Assembly (NCBI RefSeq): GCF_019649055.1
Contig: NW_026570227.1
Span: 868,001-932,000 of the forward strand
DNA: 64,000 bases
Direction of reading: 5' to 3'
DNA from: Paramacrobiotus metropolitanus
Taxonomy: Eukaryota; Tardigrada; Eutardigrada; Parachela; Macrobiotidae
In this document: piece after piece, positions 33,503 through 40,812 of the stretch
How positions within the stretch are numbered: position 1 is the stretch's first letter
Layout: each line of letters begins with the position of its first letter
Notes under the pieces: model-generated
The model's database searches: none
Seen by the model: the letters and a program-made list of their open reading frames with translations, nothing else
Told to the model about the DNA's origin: nothing
Position numbers and translations under genes: made by a program

Positions 33503-35467
33503 CTATCCCTGCCCTCCTTGTCCGGCTTGGTCGCCATCGCCCAACCCAGGATTGAGTGGGTCGATGACGCTTTCTTCCATGGCCGCCAATTCCTGTTCTG
33601 TCAGGTTTTGTTGATTTTGGCTGGAGGTGCTGGCCGGCTGGACTTCTTGGTCTGGTTGGACGTCCTGGGTTTGGACGTGTGCAGACGATCCTGTTGAGGA
33701 TCGCTGGGTTCGAAACTTCGTTGGAAGTTTCCTGGTTGCTGTTCGATTAACGAACACTTCCGCATTGTCGTCGAAGTCCGTTGGCTGTTTATAGCGGTAA
33801 TCTTTAGCGCGACTCCTGTAAATGTTCAGGGCGCTTTGGATCTTGACTCCCGCTTCGATCTCGTGGATCTGGTTTCCCAGGAGGGCCACTTGGGTCAATA
33901 GCCGAGGGACGATTTTCCCTTGCCGGTAGGCAACTTCCAGTTCCCAATGGCAGTGTAGGTGGCCAAGTCTGGCGGCAAAGATGCGTATCAGCGTGCCATT
34001 ATAGGAATAGGTTTGTGTCGCTGGGTCGTCCTTGTGATCGGCTGGCTTGCATGGGATTTCTATGGCCGCTCTGCAAGCTGCAATGATAAAACTGGCGTTC
34101 GCGTCCGGTAGGACAAACTGGGCCAGATATTTGACGACGTCAAGTTGGTCGTCCTTAATGTGCAGTTGGCACAAGTCATTCCAGTCCGGTCTGGTGATGG
34201 GCTGTCCAAGTAAGTTCACGTCCGTGATGCTCGATAGAGCATTGTCACGGACCATTGGGTAGCCTTCTCGGTTCTCAATGTGGTCCTTCATGTTAAAGTC
34301 ACGGGGCCACTCTTTCCTCTGCATTTCCATTTCGAGGCCGGACCGGGTGACGAAGGTTTGCAGATTTTGGACCATGGCGTCAACTTGGGCCCATTTGTCC
34401 CTGGGGTATGGGATGGCACCCATGATATAATCCGTCACAACCCGGTGGGGAAGTGGCCGGATGTTAATGCCCTGGTCCTCAGCATGCTTATATGGATCGA
34501 AGCCCGTGGCACTGATGCTCACGTCTTGTCGGGCCGGTGGGTCCGACGACGGCGGTGCAGGCTCCGTTTCCATCGGTATCTGGATGCTGATATTGTGGGC
34601 CACCGAGCTGACACTTCGTTCTGGTCGCTTGGTGGACTGCGCGACAACCAGGCTGGACTCCGTCTCGTTTCGCTTCCCGGGTGATGTGCGCGGTTGGCGC
34701 TCGGGCTGGCTACGGCTTTGGCGTCCACTTTGGTCCTGGTTACGGCTCTGGATCTGGTGACGTAAGTCATCGGGGTTCCGCGGTAGCGGTGCCAATGGTG
34801 TGCGCTGTTCAGTGCGCGCTGGCTGGTATTGGCCTTTTAAGGCATCCAGCAATCCACCTTCCATCAGCTGTCGGGCCACCTGGTCAACCATAGCTTTGTT
34901 GATGTTTTCCAGGATCGTTTTTTCGAACCCCTGGTTGTATTCCATGGGCATGGGCAACTCGTGTCCGTAGGATCGAGAGCCTGATGATGGTCGCTGATGG
35001 TCGTAATTTCTCGGGGCGGCCGTTGGGCCACGCCCTGAGGACTGGTCAGATCCAGAGTTGCGGGATCGACGTTCCCGGTCCCGCTCGTCCTTCCGTTCTC
35101 GAGCCGATTGGCTGAGTGGAGGAATCGGAGTTCCGGTACTGCACCAGCCAGGTTGTCGGGCGCCACTACGTTGCATGTAGAGATCGTAGATCTCTATCTG
35201 CTCATGATCCCTCAGTAGGGGAATCAGGTGGCTTCCGTCGCGGCTGGTCATGTGTATATAAGCGTCGAAATTGCCTCTCACCACTTCCAGGTAGAAGCAG
35301 TAGGCTCGTTCGCTCTCGTCGCGGAAGCCCGGCCGCAGGTGGTATGCGCAGGGGAACAACTCCCGTGAGGAATTGTCCCGGCGGTGAGGATGTGTCATGC
35401 TATCGCCGCTGTTGCGTCTGCAGTCCGAGCATCGCGGTTCGTATTTCTGCTGCGGTGTAAGTCCCAT
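33503..35467 (-). CDS. Giant element, last ORF: Cys/His N-terminus plus conserved-looking globular C-half (654 aa)
   Basis: It starts at an ATG (35467; AGAATGG context) 190 bases after the previous stop. Residues 13-43 hold C-x2-C ... H-x-H ... C-x2-H, a possible zinc site. Residues 100-310 are low-complexity, Arg/Ser/Gln-rich (an RERDRERRSRN stretch). Residues about 320-570 look globular and mixed alpha/beta (INIRPLPHRVVTDYIMG, SFIIAACRAAIEIPC, LHCHWELEVAYRQGK). The tail is Gln/Ser/Gly-rich. There is no signal peptide or membrane segment, so it is not an envelope protein. I do not recognise the family. Its separation from the upstream cluster suggests its own means of translation, for example a spliced or subgenomic RNA. 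Confidence 0.75.
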   Translation of the reverse strand: MGLTPQQKYEPRCSDCRRNSGDSMTHPHRRDNSSRELFPCAYHLRPGFRDESERAYCFYLEVVRGNFDAYIHMTSRDGSHLIPLLRDHEQIEIYDLYMQRSGARQPGWCSTGTPIPPLSQSARERKDERDRERRSRNSGSDQSSGRGPTAAPRNYDHQRPSSGSRSYGHELPMPMEYNQGFEKTILENINKAMVDQVARQLMEGGLLDALKGQYQPARTEQRTPLAPLPRNPDDLRHQIQSRNQDQSGRQSRSQPERQPRTSPGKRNETESSLVVAQSTKRPERSVSSVAHNISIQIPMETEPAPPSSDPPARQDVSISATGFDPYKHAEDQGINIRPLPHRVVTDYIMGAIPYPRDKWAQVDAMVQNLQTFVTRSGLEMEMQRKEWPRDFNMKDHIENREGYPMVRDNALSSITDVNLLGQPITRPDWNDLCQLHIKDDQLDVVKYLAQFVLPDANASFIIAACRAAIEIPCKPADHKDDPATQTYSYNGTLIRIFAARLGHLHCHWELEVAYRQGKIVPRLLTQVALLGNQIHEIEAGVKIQSALNIYRSRAKDYRYKQPTDFDDNAEVFVNRTATRKLPTKFRTQRSSTGSSAHVQTQDVQPDQEVQPASTSSQNQQNLTEQELAAMEESVIDPLNPGLGDGDQAGQGGQG

Positions 35468-35657
35468 TCTCTGTGGTAACAGAAATGAAACTTGCAGAAT
35501 GAGGTTAAGTCCGCTTTCTATGACGGGTCCCTATGATAATTACGCCCTATGTTTTACGTCCCTATGATTTTACATGTGATTTGTTAACTAGGCTTTTCTT
35601 GCCCGGTGAATTATTTCGGGATCACCCCCTAGACCCTATGCGAATTCTACGCCTAGG
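35468..35657. other. 190-base spacer between the last two ORFs of the giant element
   Basis: This stretch is noncoding in all minus-strand frames of useful length. It is T/A-richer than the flanking ORFs and has several CCCTATG/CATAGGG words (GGGTCCCTATGATAA, CGTCCCTATGATTTT). A start or splice signal for the last ORF could lie here; none is certain. Confidence 0.45.
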
Positions 35658-37685
35658 TCACTGATGGTGAGTACGCCGCTTCTTCTTGGACTTGGTTGAG
35701 GCCAAGGAGTCGGCTTCAGTGGGACGAGGGCCGTAACGATCCGGTGGGACGTTATGTTGTCTGTACCGCTGCTGGGCCTCGGGCTCGTCAACAGTTTGCT
35801 CGAGCCATCCTTCGTTTAACATCTTCCTTACGACGTATCTGACGTCCTCGCAGATAGGGTACAACCCGCTAGGGCGGCCCTGGTTCGGCACATATGCTAT
35901 CCCATCGATGAGTTGTGGATGGTGCGAGATGACGTTCAGATCGTATCGGCCCAGGAGCTGGTTGGCTATTTCGCCTCGTGTGAGGCCTAATGGGTGCTGA
36001 GTGGTGGTCAGCACTGTGAGGACGGCGTTACGCCATTCCCAGTAGCCTTGAGGAGCCTTATCCACTTTTTCCGGTGGGAAAGTGTAGAAGATCTGCGTAT
36101 TGGGCAGATGAGTCCGTAGTATAGCTCCTTCATGGTAGGCCATCTGTATGTACTTCATCACTTTGGACTTGGACAGCGGTGGGCCATTCCATTTCTTGAT
36201 GAGTTGGAAGGCCAAGCCCCCTGTAGCAAGGGTTGTACCCGTTTGGGACAACGCCTTTAGGGCCGCCTTAATGTATGCCCATCGCTTGTCAGAATTGGAG
36301 ATCCTTGGCTTTTTGGAAGGGTCTCCGCCAGGCCATTTCCTGGCCACCTTTGGTGTTGGTGGCGAGACGTAATCAATCCGCGGTATGGCCGGGCACGGGT
36401 CAGGTAAAGTCCATGGAATCTCGCCATCATCTGATTCTGGTGAGGTCGAGTCGCGCATCCTTTCCCGTTCGGGCGATGCAGCGCTTCCACTTGGCTCAGC
36501 GTTGTCCACGCTGGCTGGACTTTCTTGGCTAGCGCTCTCTGCGCTGCCTTGTTCCTGGTTGGCGCTTTCTGCGCCACCCTGGTCCTCCATGTCCTGATCA
36601 CCGCTAGGTGGCTGGTTCTCATCACCGGGTGGTATTTCCATGTCATGGTCCGGTGGGAGGTCCATGGTAAGTTTACCAGGGCTTTGGTCATCATCGTCGT
36701 CAGAGTCGGACTTTTGGGACTCCATGGTTTGGTCCTGGTCCGGCTCTTCTTGTTCGTCATCCTCTGAGTCCTCCGGTTGTGAGTCCTCAGAGTCCGAATC
36801 GCTTGGCTGCGGTGAGGGATCTTTTTTCCCTCTTTTCTTTGTGGCCGTGGCCTTTCGGCTCTTTGTGGATGTGACCGATAAGGCTGGCGAAGGAGGTCTG
36901 GACCGGCCAGCTGCGTTAGGCAGTGACACTGTGTCCCTGGGCACAGGCCGAATTCCGGCTGCGCGCATCTCATCCTCCGCTTCTTGTCGTGCAGCCAGTT
37001 CTCTTCTTGTAACGGACGGTCGAGGAGGCTTTTCTACCGGCAGTTTCTTTGGGCCTGGCAGTTTGGCCACTTGGGAGATCAAGTATGCCTCCTTGGCTCT
37101 GCCGGTCAACTTGTCTTTCGGCGGTCCAGCCGCTTTCTTTCTGTCCGGATCCCATTTTGTGCCCACGTCGTGTGACACATACAGAGACCGTTGGGTCTTC
37201 TGCGGGATGAACCCAGGAATAGTGAAGCGGATCGGCTCTGCCCGGTAGGCGTTAGTCGTTTCTAAAGTTCCGTCCTTGACCAACGCTAACAACTCGTCAA
37301 GAATGATCTTTTCCAATTTCTCCTGGTCCGCCTCTCCTTTGTAGTAGAGAGCGTTAATGGTCCTGACTATGTCGACCAAGTTGGAGCCTCTTGGGTTGTG
37401 CAGGTAAGCGATGGTCCTGCATATCTGGTGAAAGGCGTAATCCCGGCTGCGGGAAAGCCCTGCTGGCCGATGAGGCACGTGAAGCTCCATCATGCTGGTC
37501 CAGTCACGGTGCGTGCGGACCAGAAGTCCCATGTCCAGGATGAGAGTTACTACACGCCGCATGAAGGGTGCCGTTAGTACACGGTCCGCTGGCGGTAGCC
37601 CTCTGAATTCTTCTCCATGTGCCATTCTGGCTCGGAGAACTCGGACGAGACATTGGTACATGTCTCTTCCTGTTGTACGTCTCAT
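35658..37685 (-). CDS. Giant element ORF with possible winged-helix repeats and a basic tail (675 aa)
   Basis: I take the ATG at 37685-37683, which overlaps the upstream stop as ATGA (37685-37682). Four segments of about 65-95 residues each end in a helix followed by a two-strand wing-like turn: residues 1-70 (TAPFMRRVVTLILDMGLLVR), 78-150 (LDELLALVKDGTLETT), 468-535 (KVMKYIQMAYHEGAILRTH) and 545-640 (YVVRKMLNEGWLEQTV). The pairs are joined by a long acidic Ser/Glu/Asp-rich linker. The C-terminus is basic (TKSKKKRR), as for a nuclear protein. Winged-helix folds usually bind DNA, so a chromatin or integration-site role is conceivable. This is inference from pattern; I recognise no named family. 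Confidence 0.72.
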   Translation of the reverse strand: MRRTTGRDMYQCLVRVLRARMAHGEEFRGLPPADRVLTAPFMRRVVTLILDMGLLVRTHRDWTSMMELHVPHRPAGLSRSRDYAFHQICRTIAYLHNPRGSNLVDIVRTINALYYKGEADQEKLEKIILDELLALVKDGTLETTNAYRAEPIRFTIPGFIPQKTQRSLYVSHDVGTKWDPDRKKAAGPPKDKLTGRAKEAYLISQVAKLPGPKKLPVEKPPRPSVTRRELAARQEAEDEMRAAGIRPVPRDTVSLPNAAGRSRPPSPALSVTSTKSRKATATKKRGKKDPSPQPSDSDSEDSQPEDSEDDEQEEPDQDQTMESQKSDSDDDDDQSPGKLTMDLPPDHDMEIPPGDENQPPSGDQDMEDQGGAESANQEQGSAESASQESPASVDNAEPSGSAASPERERMRDSTSPESDDGEIPWTLPDPCPAIPRIDYVSPPTPKVARKWPGGDPSKKPRISNSDKRWAYIKAALKALSQTGTTLATGGLAFQLIKKWNGPPLSKSKVMKYIQMAYHEGAILRTHLPNTQIFYTFPPEKVDKAPQGYWEWRNAVLTVLTTTQHPLGLTRGEIANQLLGRYDLNVISHHPQLIDGIAYVPNQGRPSGLYPICEDVRYVVRKMLNEGWLEQTVDEPEAQQRYRQHNVPPDRYGPRPTEADSLASTKSKKKRRTHHQ

Positions 37686-39955
37686 GATCCTGGCCGCTGC
37701 CACCCATTGGCGCACATATGGACCCGTTGGGATCTCAATGTGCGTGGCCTCCGGTCCAGGGTCCGGGAGCTCAGCTTCGTCGTCCGCCGGCGCGGGAGCA
37801 TTGTTTCCTCCGAAGGCGGTTCACCTTCGGGAACTGGCTCGAATTCCTCTTCTTGCCATGGACGATATTGTGGTGGCTCTTGTGACTTGTCCATACTGTC
37901 CGATAGGACTTGGACATCTTCATCGCCTGACAGCCGTTTTTCGAGCTGGGCGATCTTGGCCTCTTGACTTTTCTTGTCTTTGGCCGCTTGTTTCTTCTGG
38001 CGGTTCCGTTCGGCCTCTGGGTTCGATGTTGGCCGAGATGTGGCCGCCTGACTCCCACTCGGTTGAGGGGAGTTTGGACGAGTGGCCGGTTTGGCCCTCG
38101 GTTGTGGAGAAGTTGGACGAGAGGCCGGTTTGGCCCTCTCTGGATTTTTGGCTTTTCTCGGCTGCTTACTCCGTTGGGAGTTAGCTGAGTGAATCACACC
38201 CAGGCCGAGTGCAAAATTCTCCATTGTCCCTGTTGCAGGGAAAGTAACTGGACGGCCAAAAGGTATATCGTCGATGCTGGCGGGCATGTTCGTCAAGTTT
38301 ATCGGAGCAGCGGCCGTTGGCCCTGTTCCGGACTGACTCTGGCCTGCCGATTCTTGTGCCGACGATATGGCCTTCGGTGGCTCCTCCGGTTGGACTGGTT
38401 CTGGCTGTGGCGCAATGGCCACAGGTCCAGACGGAGAAGTGTCCATTGGCTCTGAGGCCGCTGGTGGTTGTGCCTGCGTCTTTGGCGGTACCACGGTTGG
38501 TGGCGCGTTTGACGACAGGGTTTCAGCCATTCTAAAGTCTTCCTCCGGTGGGGGAAAGGCTTTCTGGTTACGACGGCGCCGGTAATCATCTATCATCCGT
38601 AGGACCAAGGATTGGAGCATTTCGGTTATCATGTCGTATTCTTCCATACGATTCTGCTCCTTGGCCTCCTGTCTCTTTGCGAGCAGGAACGGATATTGCC
38701 GTCGTTCATTATGGTCAGCATGAATCAATAAGTGTCTCTGCTCGATAGGAGTGAGAGCACTCATGGGCATCAAGGCCGCGTCGGCTTCCACTTGTTGGGC
38801 CGAGACAACCGGAGTTATCCGCACCGTCATTCTGGCCGATTTTGCGGCCACTGGTGCAGGAGTCGTTACCGTGACCGTTACTGGTTCAAGTGTTGAATCT
38901 GCAGACACCGTAGGTGCTGCGATTCGTTCCACAGTAATGGTCATCGTTGGCTCTGGAGGAGGTGTTGTATCCATCCTCTCTTTGGTTGGGGACTTGCCTG
39001 GCCGGCTCGGTGTGAACCTGGCAGGCGCCGGTTCGATGGCCGGCATGCTGGGCATTCGCGCCGGGGTTGATGTGGCGCGTCCAGGAGAAGTCCGTTTTGA
39101 CGGAGATCGACTTCGGCGTGGCGATTCCTTCGTTGAAGGTAGCCGGACCTGACTGGTCTCATATAACGCCCTTTGGACGTTTTCGTCCAAGTCTTCCTCG
39201 ATCTCCGACTCCTCGCTGGAGGAGACGCCCCAGAAGGCCGCTGGCAGTTGAGGACGTTCGTCCTCACTTTCTGCTTCTTCCGGTGGAAGTTCGTCTTCCA
39301 CTGGCTGGCCTGGTCGTGGGCGGGGTTCAACTGTCCATGCCCTTGGGTTAATGTGAGGGCCACGGATGTAGATGGCATGCTCGATGATTTCGCTAGGCAG
39401 CTTGCGTTGGCGAAGGGCCTGGCTTTTACTTCGCATGGCCATCAGTTTTCTGATGAGGATTGTACGTCCTTGGACCATCTGTTGACAGCCGCGGTTGATG
39501 CGGTCAATCTCTCGGTCCGTTAGTGTAGGATCGCCGGCGCGTAGTCGCTGGCGCATATCTTCCTCAGTCAGATTTAAGCGTAGATCAAGTTCTATGATCT
39601 CGCTTACAAGCCGGTTGTGCGGGTCATCCCATGACTCCGTTTGAGTCAATCGGATACGATGCCTCGTTGGAGGTTCGTCCCGCAATGGCTGTGTCGTTCC
39701 TGACGGAATCTTTGGTGCTTCCGGTGGGGAGAGCACGTGTCCCTTGCCAGGAAAGTTCTTCGGCGGCGACTTCCTCTTCTTGGTTGGTAGGCCACGAAGT
39801 ACCAAAGTCGGTGGTTCCGCCTTCTTTGGCTTGAGTATGGACCGACCTGGCCTGGTAGGGCCAGAAGTGTCTGAGTCCCTTACTGGGTCACTCAACGCTG
39901 GTGGAGTGGACCTGGGTGGTCGGTTCAACTCCAAGTTCTCCTTGGTCCTCGCCAA
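37682..39955 (-). CDS. Giant element ORF, helical module and disordered regions, no ATG at its head (757 codons)
   Basis: The open frame overlaps the 3' end of the preceding ORF by 31 bases and opens without an ATG (first in-frame ATG only near codon 130), so it is probably reached by a -1 frame change. It contains a helical hairpin early on (IIELDLRLNLTEEDMRQRL, then ILIRKLMAMRSK) and another around codons 400-450 (LLIHADHNERRQYPFLLAKR, then RRRRN). In between and after, it is Pro/Ser/Thr-rich with many TPAP/SPSK stretches. The C-terminal part is Lys/Gln-rich (KKQAAKDKKSQEAK). Its stop forms the ATGA overlap with the next ORF. The function is unknown; a structural or RNA-binding role is a guess. 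Confidence 0.68.
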   Translation of the reverse strand: MARTKENLELNRPPRSTPPALSDPVRDSDTSGPTRPGRSILKPKKAEPPTLVLRGLPTKKRKSPPKNFPGKGHVLSPPEAPKIPSGTTQPLRDEPPTRHRIRLTQTESWDDPHNRLVSEIIELDLRLNLTEEDMRQRLRAGDPTLTDREIDRINRGCQQMVQGRTILIRKLMAMRSKSQALRQRKLPSEIIEHAIYIRGPHINPRAWTVEPRPRPGQPVEDELPPEEAESEDERPQLPAAFWGVSSSEESEIEEDLDENVQRALYETSQVRLPSTKESPRRSRSPSKRTSPGRATSTPARMPSMPAIEPAPARFTPSRPGKSPTKERMDTTPPPEPTMTITVERIAAPTVSADSTLEPVTVTVTTPAPVAAKSARMTVRITPVVSAQQVEADAALMPMSALTPIEQRHLLIHADHNERRQYPFLLAKRQEAKEQNRMEEYDMITEMLQSLVLRMIDDYRRRRNQKAFPPPEEDFRMAETLSSNAPPTVVPPKTQAQPPAASEPMDTSPSGPVAIAPQPEPVQPEEPPKAISSAQESAGQSQSGTGPTAAAPINLTNMPASIDDIPFGRPVTFPATGTMENFALGLGVIHSANSQRSKQPRKAKNPERAKPASRPTSPQPRAKPATRPNSPQPSGSQAATSRPTSNPEAERNRQKKQAAKDKKSQEAKIAQLEKRLSGDEDVQVLSDSMDKSQEPPQYRPWQEEEFEPVPEGEPPSEETMLPRRRTTKLSSRTLDRRPRTLRSQRVHMCANGWQRPGS

Positions 39956-40812
39956 GGTGGGAGTGACCGCTGTGAAGGAGGCTCTTCCGCTTCCGGAGGA
40001 GTCCTCTTCTTCTTCTCGAATCTAGGCGACCGTGGGCCACTTGTTGTGGCAGGAGTGGCCGGTTCTGGCCGTCCTCCTGTCGATTTCCTAGGCGTTGGCC
40101 GGACAACGAGGGTGCCACTTGATGTGTCGCCTTCAATTGGCTTCGGTGTAGGCTGTGATGACGCCGTTGGCGCATCAACAGCCATTGGACTTGTAGGTTC
40201 ACCAGCCGGTTGGACTGGTGTTGGCTCCGTTTCGGCCGACTTCTCTGGCGAGAGTTCCAGAGTTTTGTCTTGCAGGGCTACGTCCATTTCGACGTCCTGC
40301 TGTTGGACTTCTGTACTGTTGCCCGCTATAGCGGTTCCAGAAGTGTCCATAAGTTGGTCAGATGTTGGACCAGGCACCGTTAGGGCCTGGGCCAATTCAG
40401 CTGGAGTTGGTTGTCCAACTGATGTTGAGGCGGCCGGTACATATGTCAGGGCCAAAAGTGCTGGCTCGGACACCGGTGATGGTCGCCATTCGTTTACTGG
40501 ATCGAAGTCACTCGAGCGTGCCGCCGTTGGCGGACGTGGGACTTTCCAGTAATCTTCGATAAATTCTCGGATCCATTTTGTGGTGTGGTCCATAACCGTT
40601 AACGATGGACCGGTAGGCATCGTATGGTTAGAAGTAAGACCTTTAAGCAGAGCCACCCGTTGGGCCAAGCTCTGTTGCTGTTCCGTCAGCCTGACCGCTT
40701 CTGGGTCGAACGGGCTGAGTTCTTGGATCCGGTTGGTTATGCGGCGTTCGACATCTCCAGCATCGCTGATAAGGTGCCGAATGCTCAGTGCTTGGACAAC
40801 CGTCATTTGCAT
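39925..40812 (-). CDS. Giant element ORF, short helical N-terminus and disordered tail (295 aa)
   Basis: Two ATGs are available: 40812 (10-base overlap with the upstream ORF) and 40806, which forms ATGA with the upstream TGA. The first 60 residues are a helical hairpin (ITNRIQELSPFDPEAVRLTE, then QRVALLKGL) like modules in the neighbouring ORFs. Residues 70-130 include a possible small fold (TTKWIREFIEDYWKVP). The rest is Pro/Thr/Ser/Glu-rich. The open frame ends just inside the next, which is offset by -1. The product may be made alone or as the front of a fusion with the next frame. Confidence 0.68.
   Translation of the reverse strand: MQMTVVQALSIRHLISDAGDVERRITNRIQELSPFDPEAVRLTEQQQSLAQRVALLKGLTSNHTMPTGPSLTVMDHTTKWIREFIEDYWKVPRPPTAARSSDFDPVNEWRPSPVSEPALLALTYVPAASTSVGQPTPAELAQALTVPGPTSDQLMDTSGTAIAGNSTEVQQQDVEMDVALQDKTLELSPEKSAETEPTPVQPAGEPTSPMAVDAPTASSQPTPKPIEGDTSSGTLVVRPTPRKSTGGRPEPATPATTSGPRSPRFEKKKRTPPEAEEPPSQRSLPPWRGPRRTWS

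Noticed and set aside
33503-35467. Last ORF of the giant element as an envelope protein
   Set aside because: No signal peptide, membrane segment or fusion-peptide-like stretch; composition is soluble.
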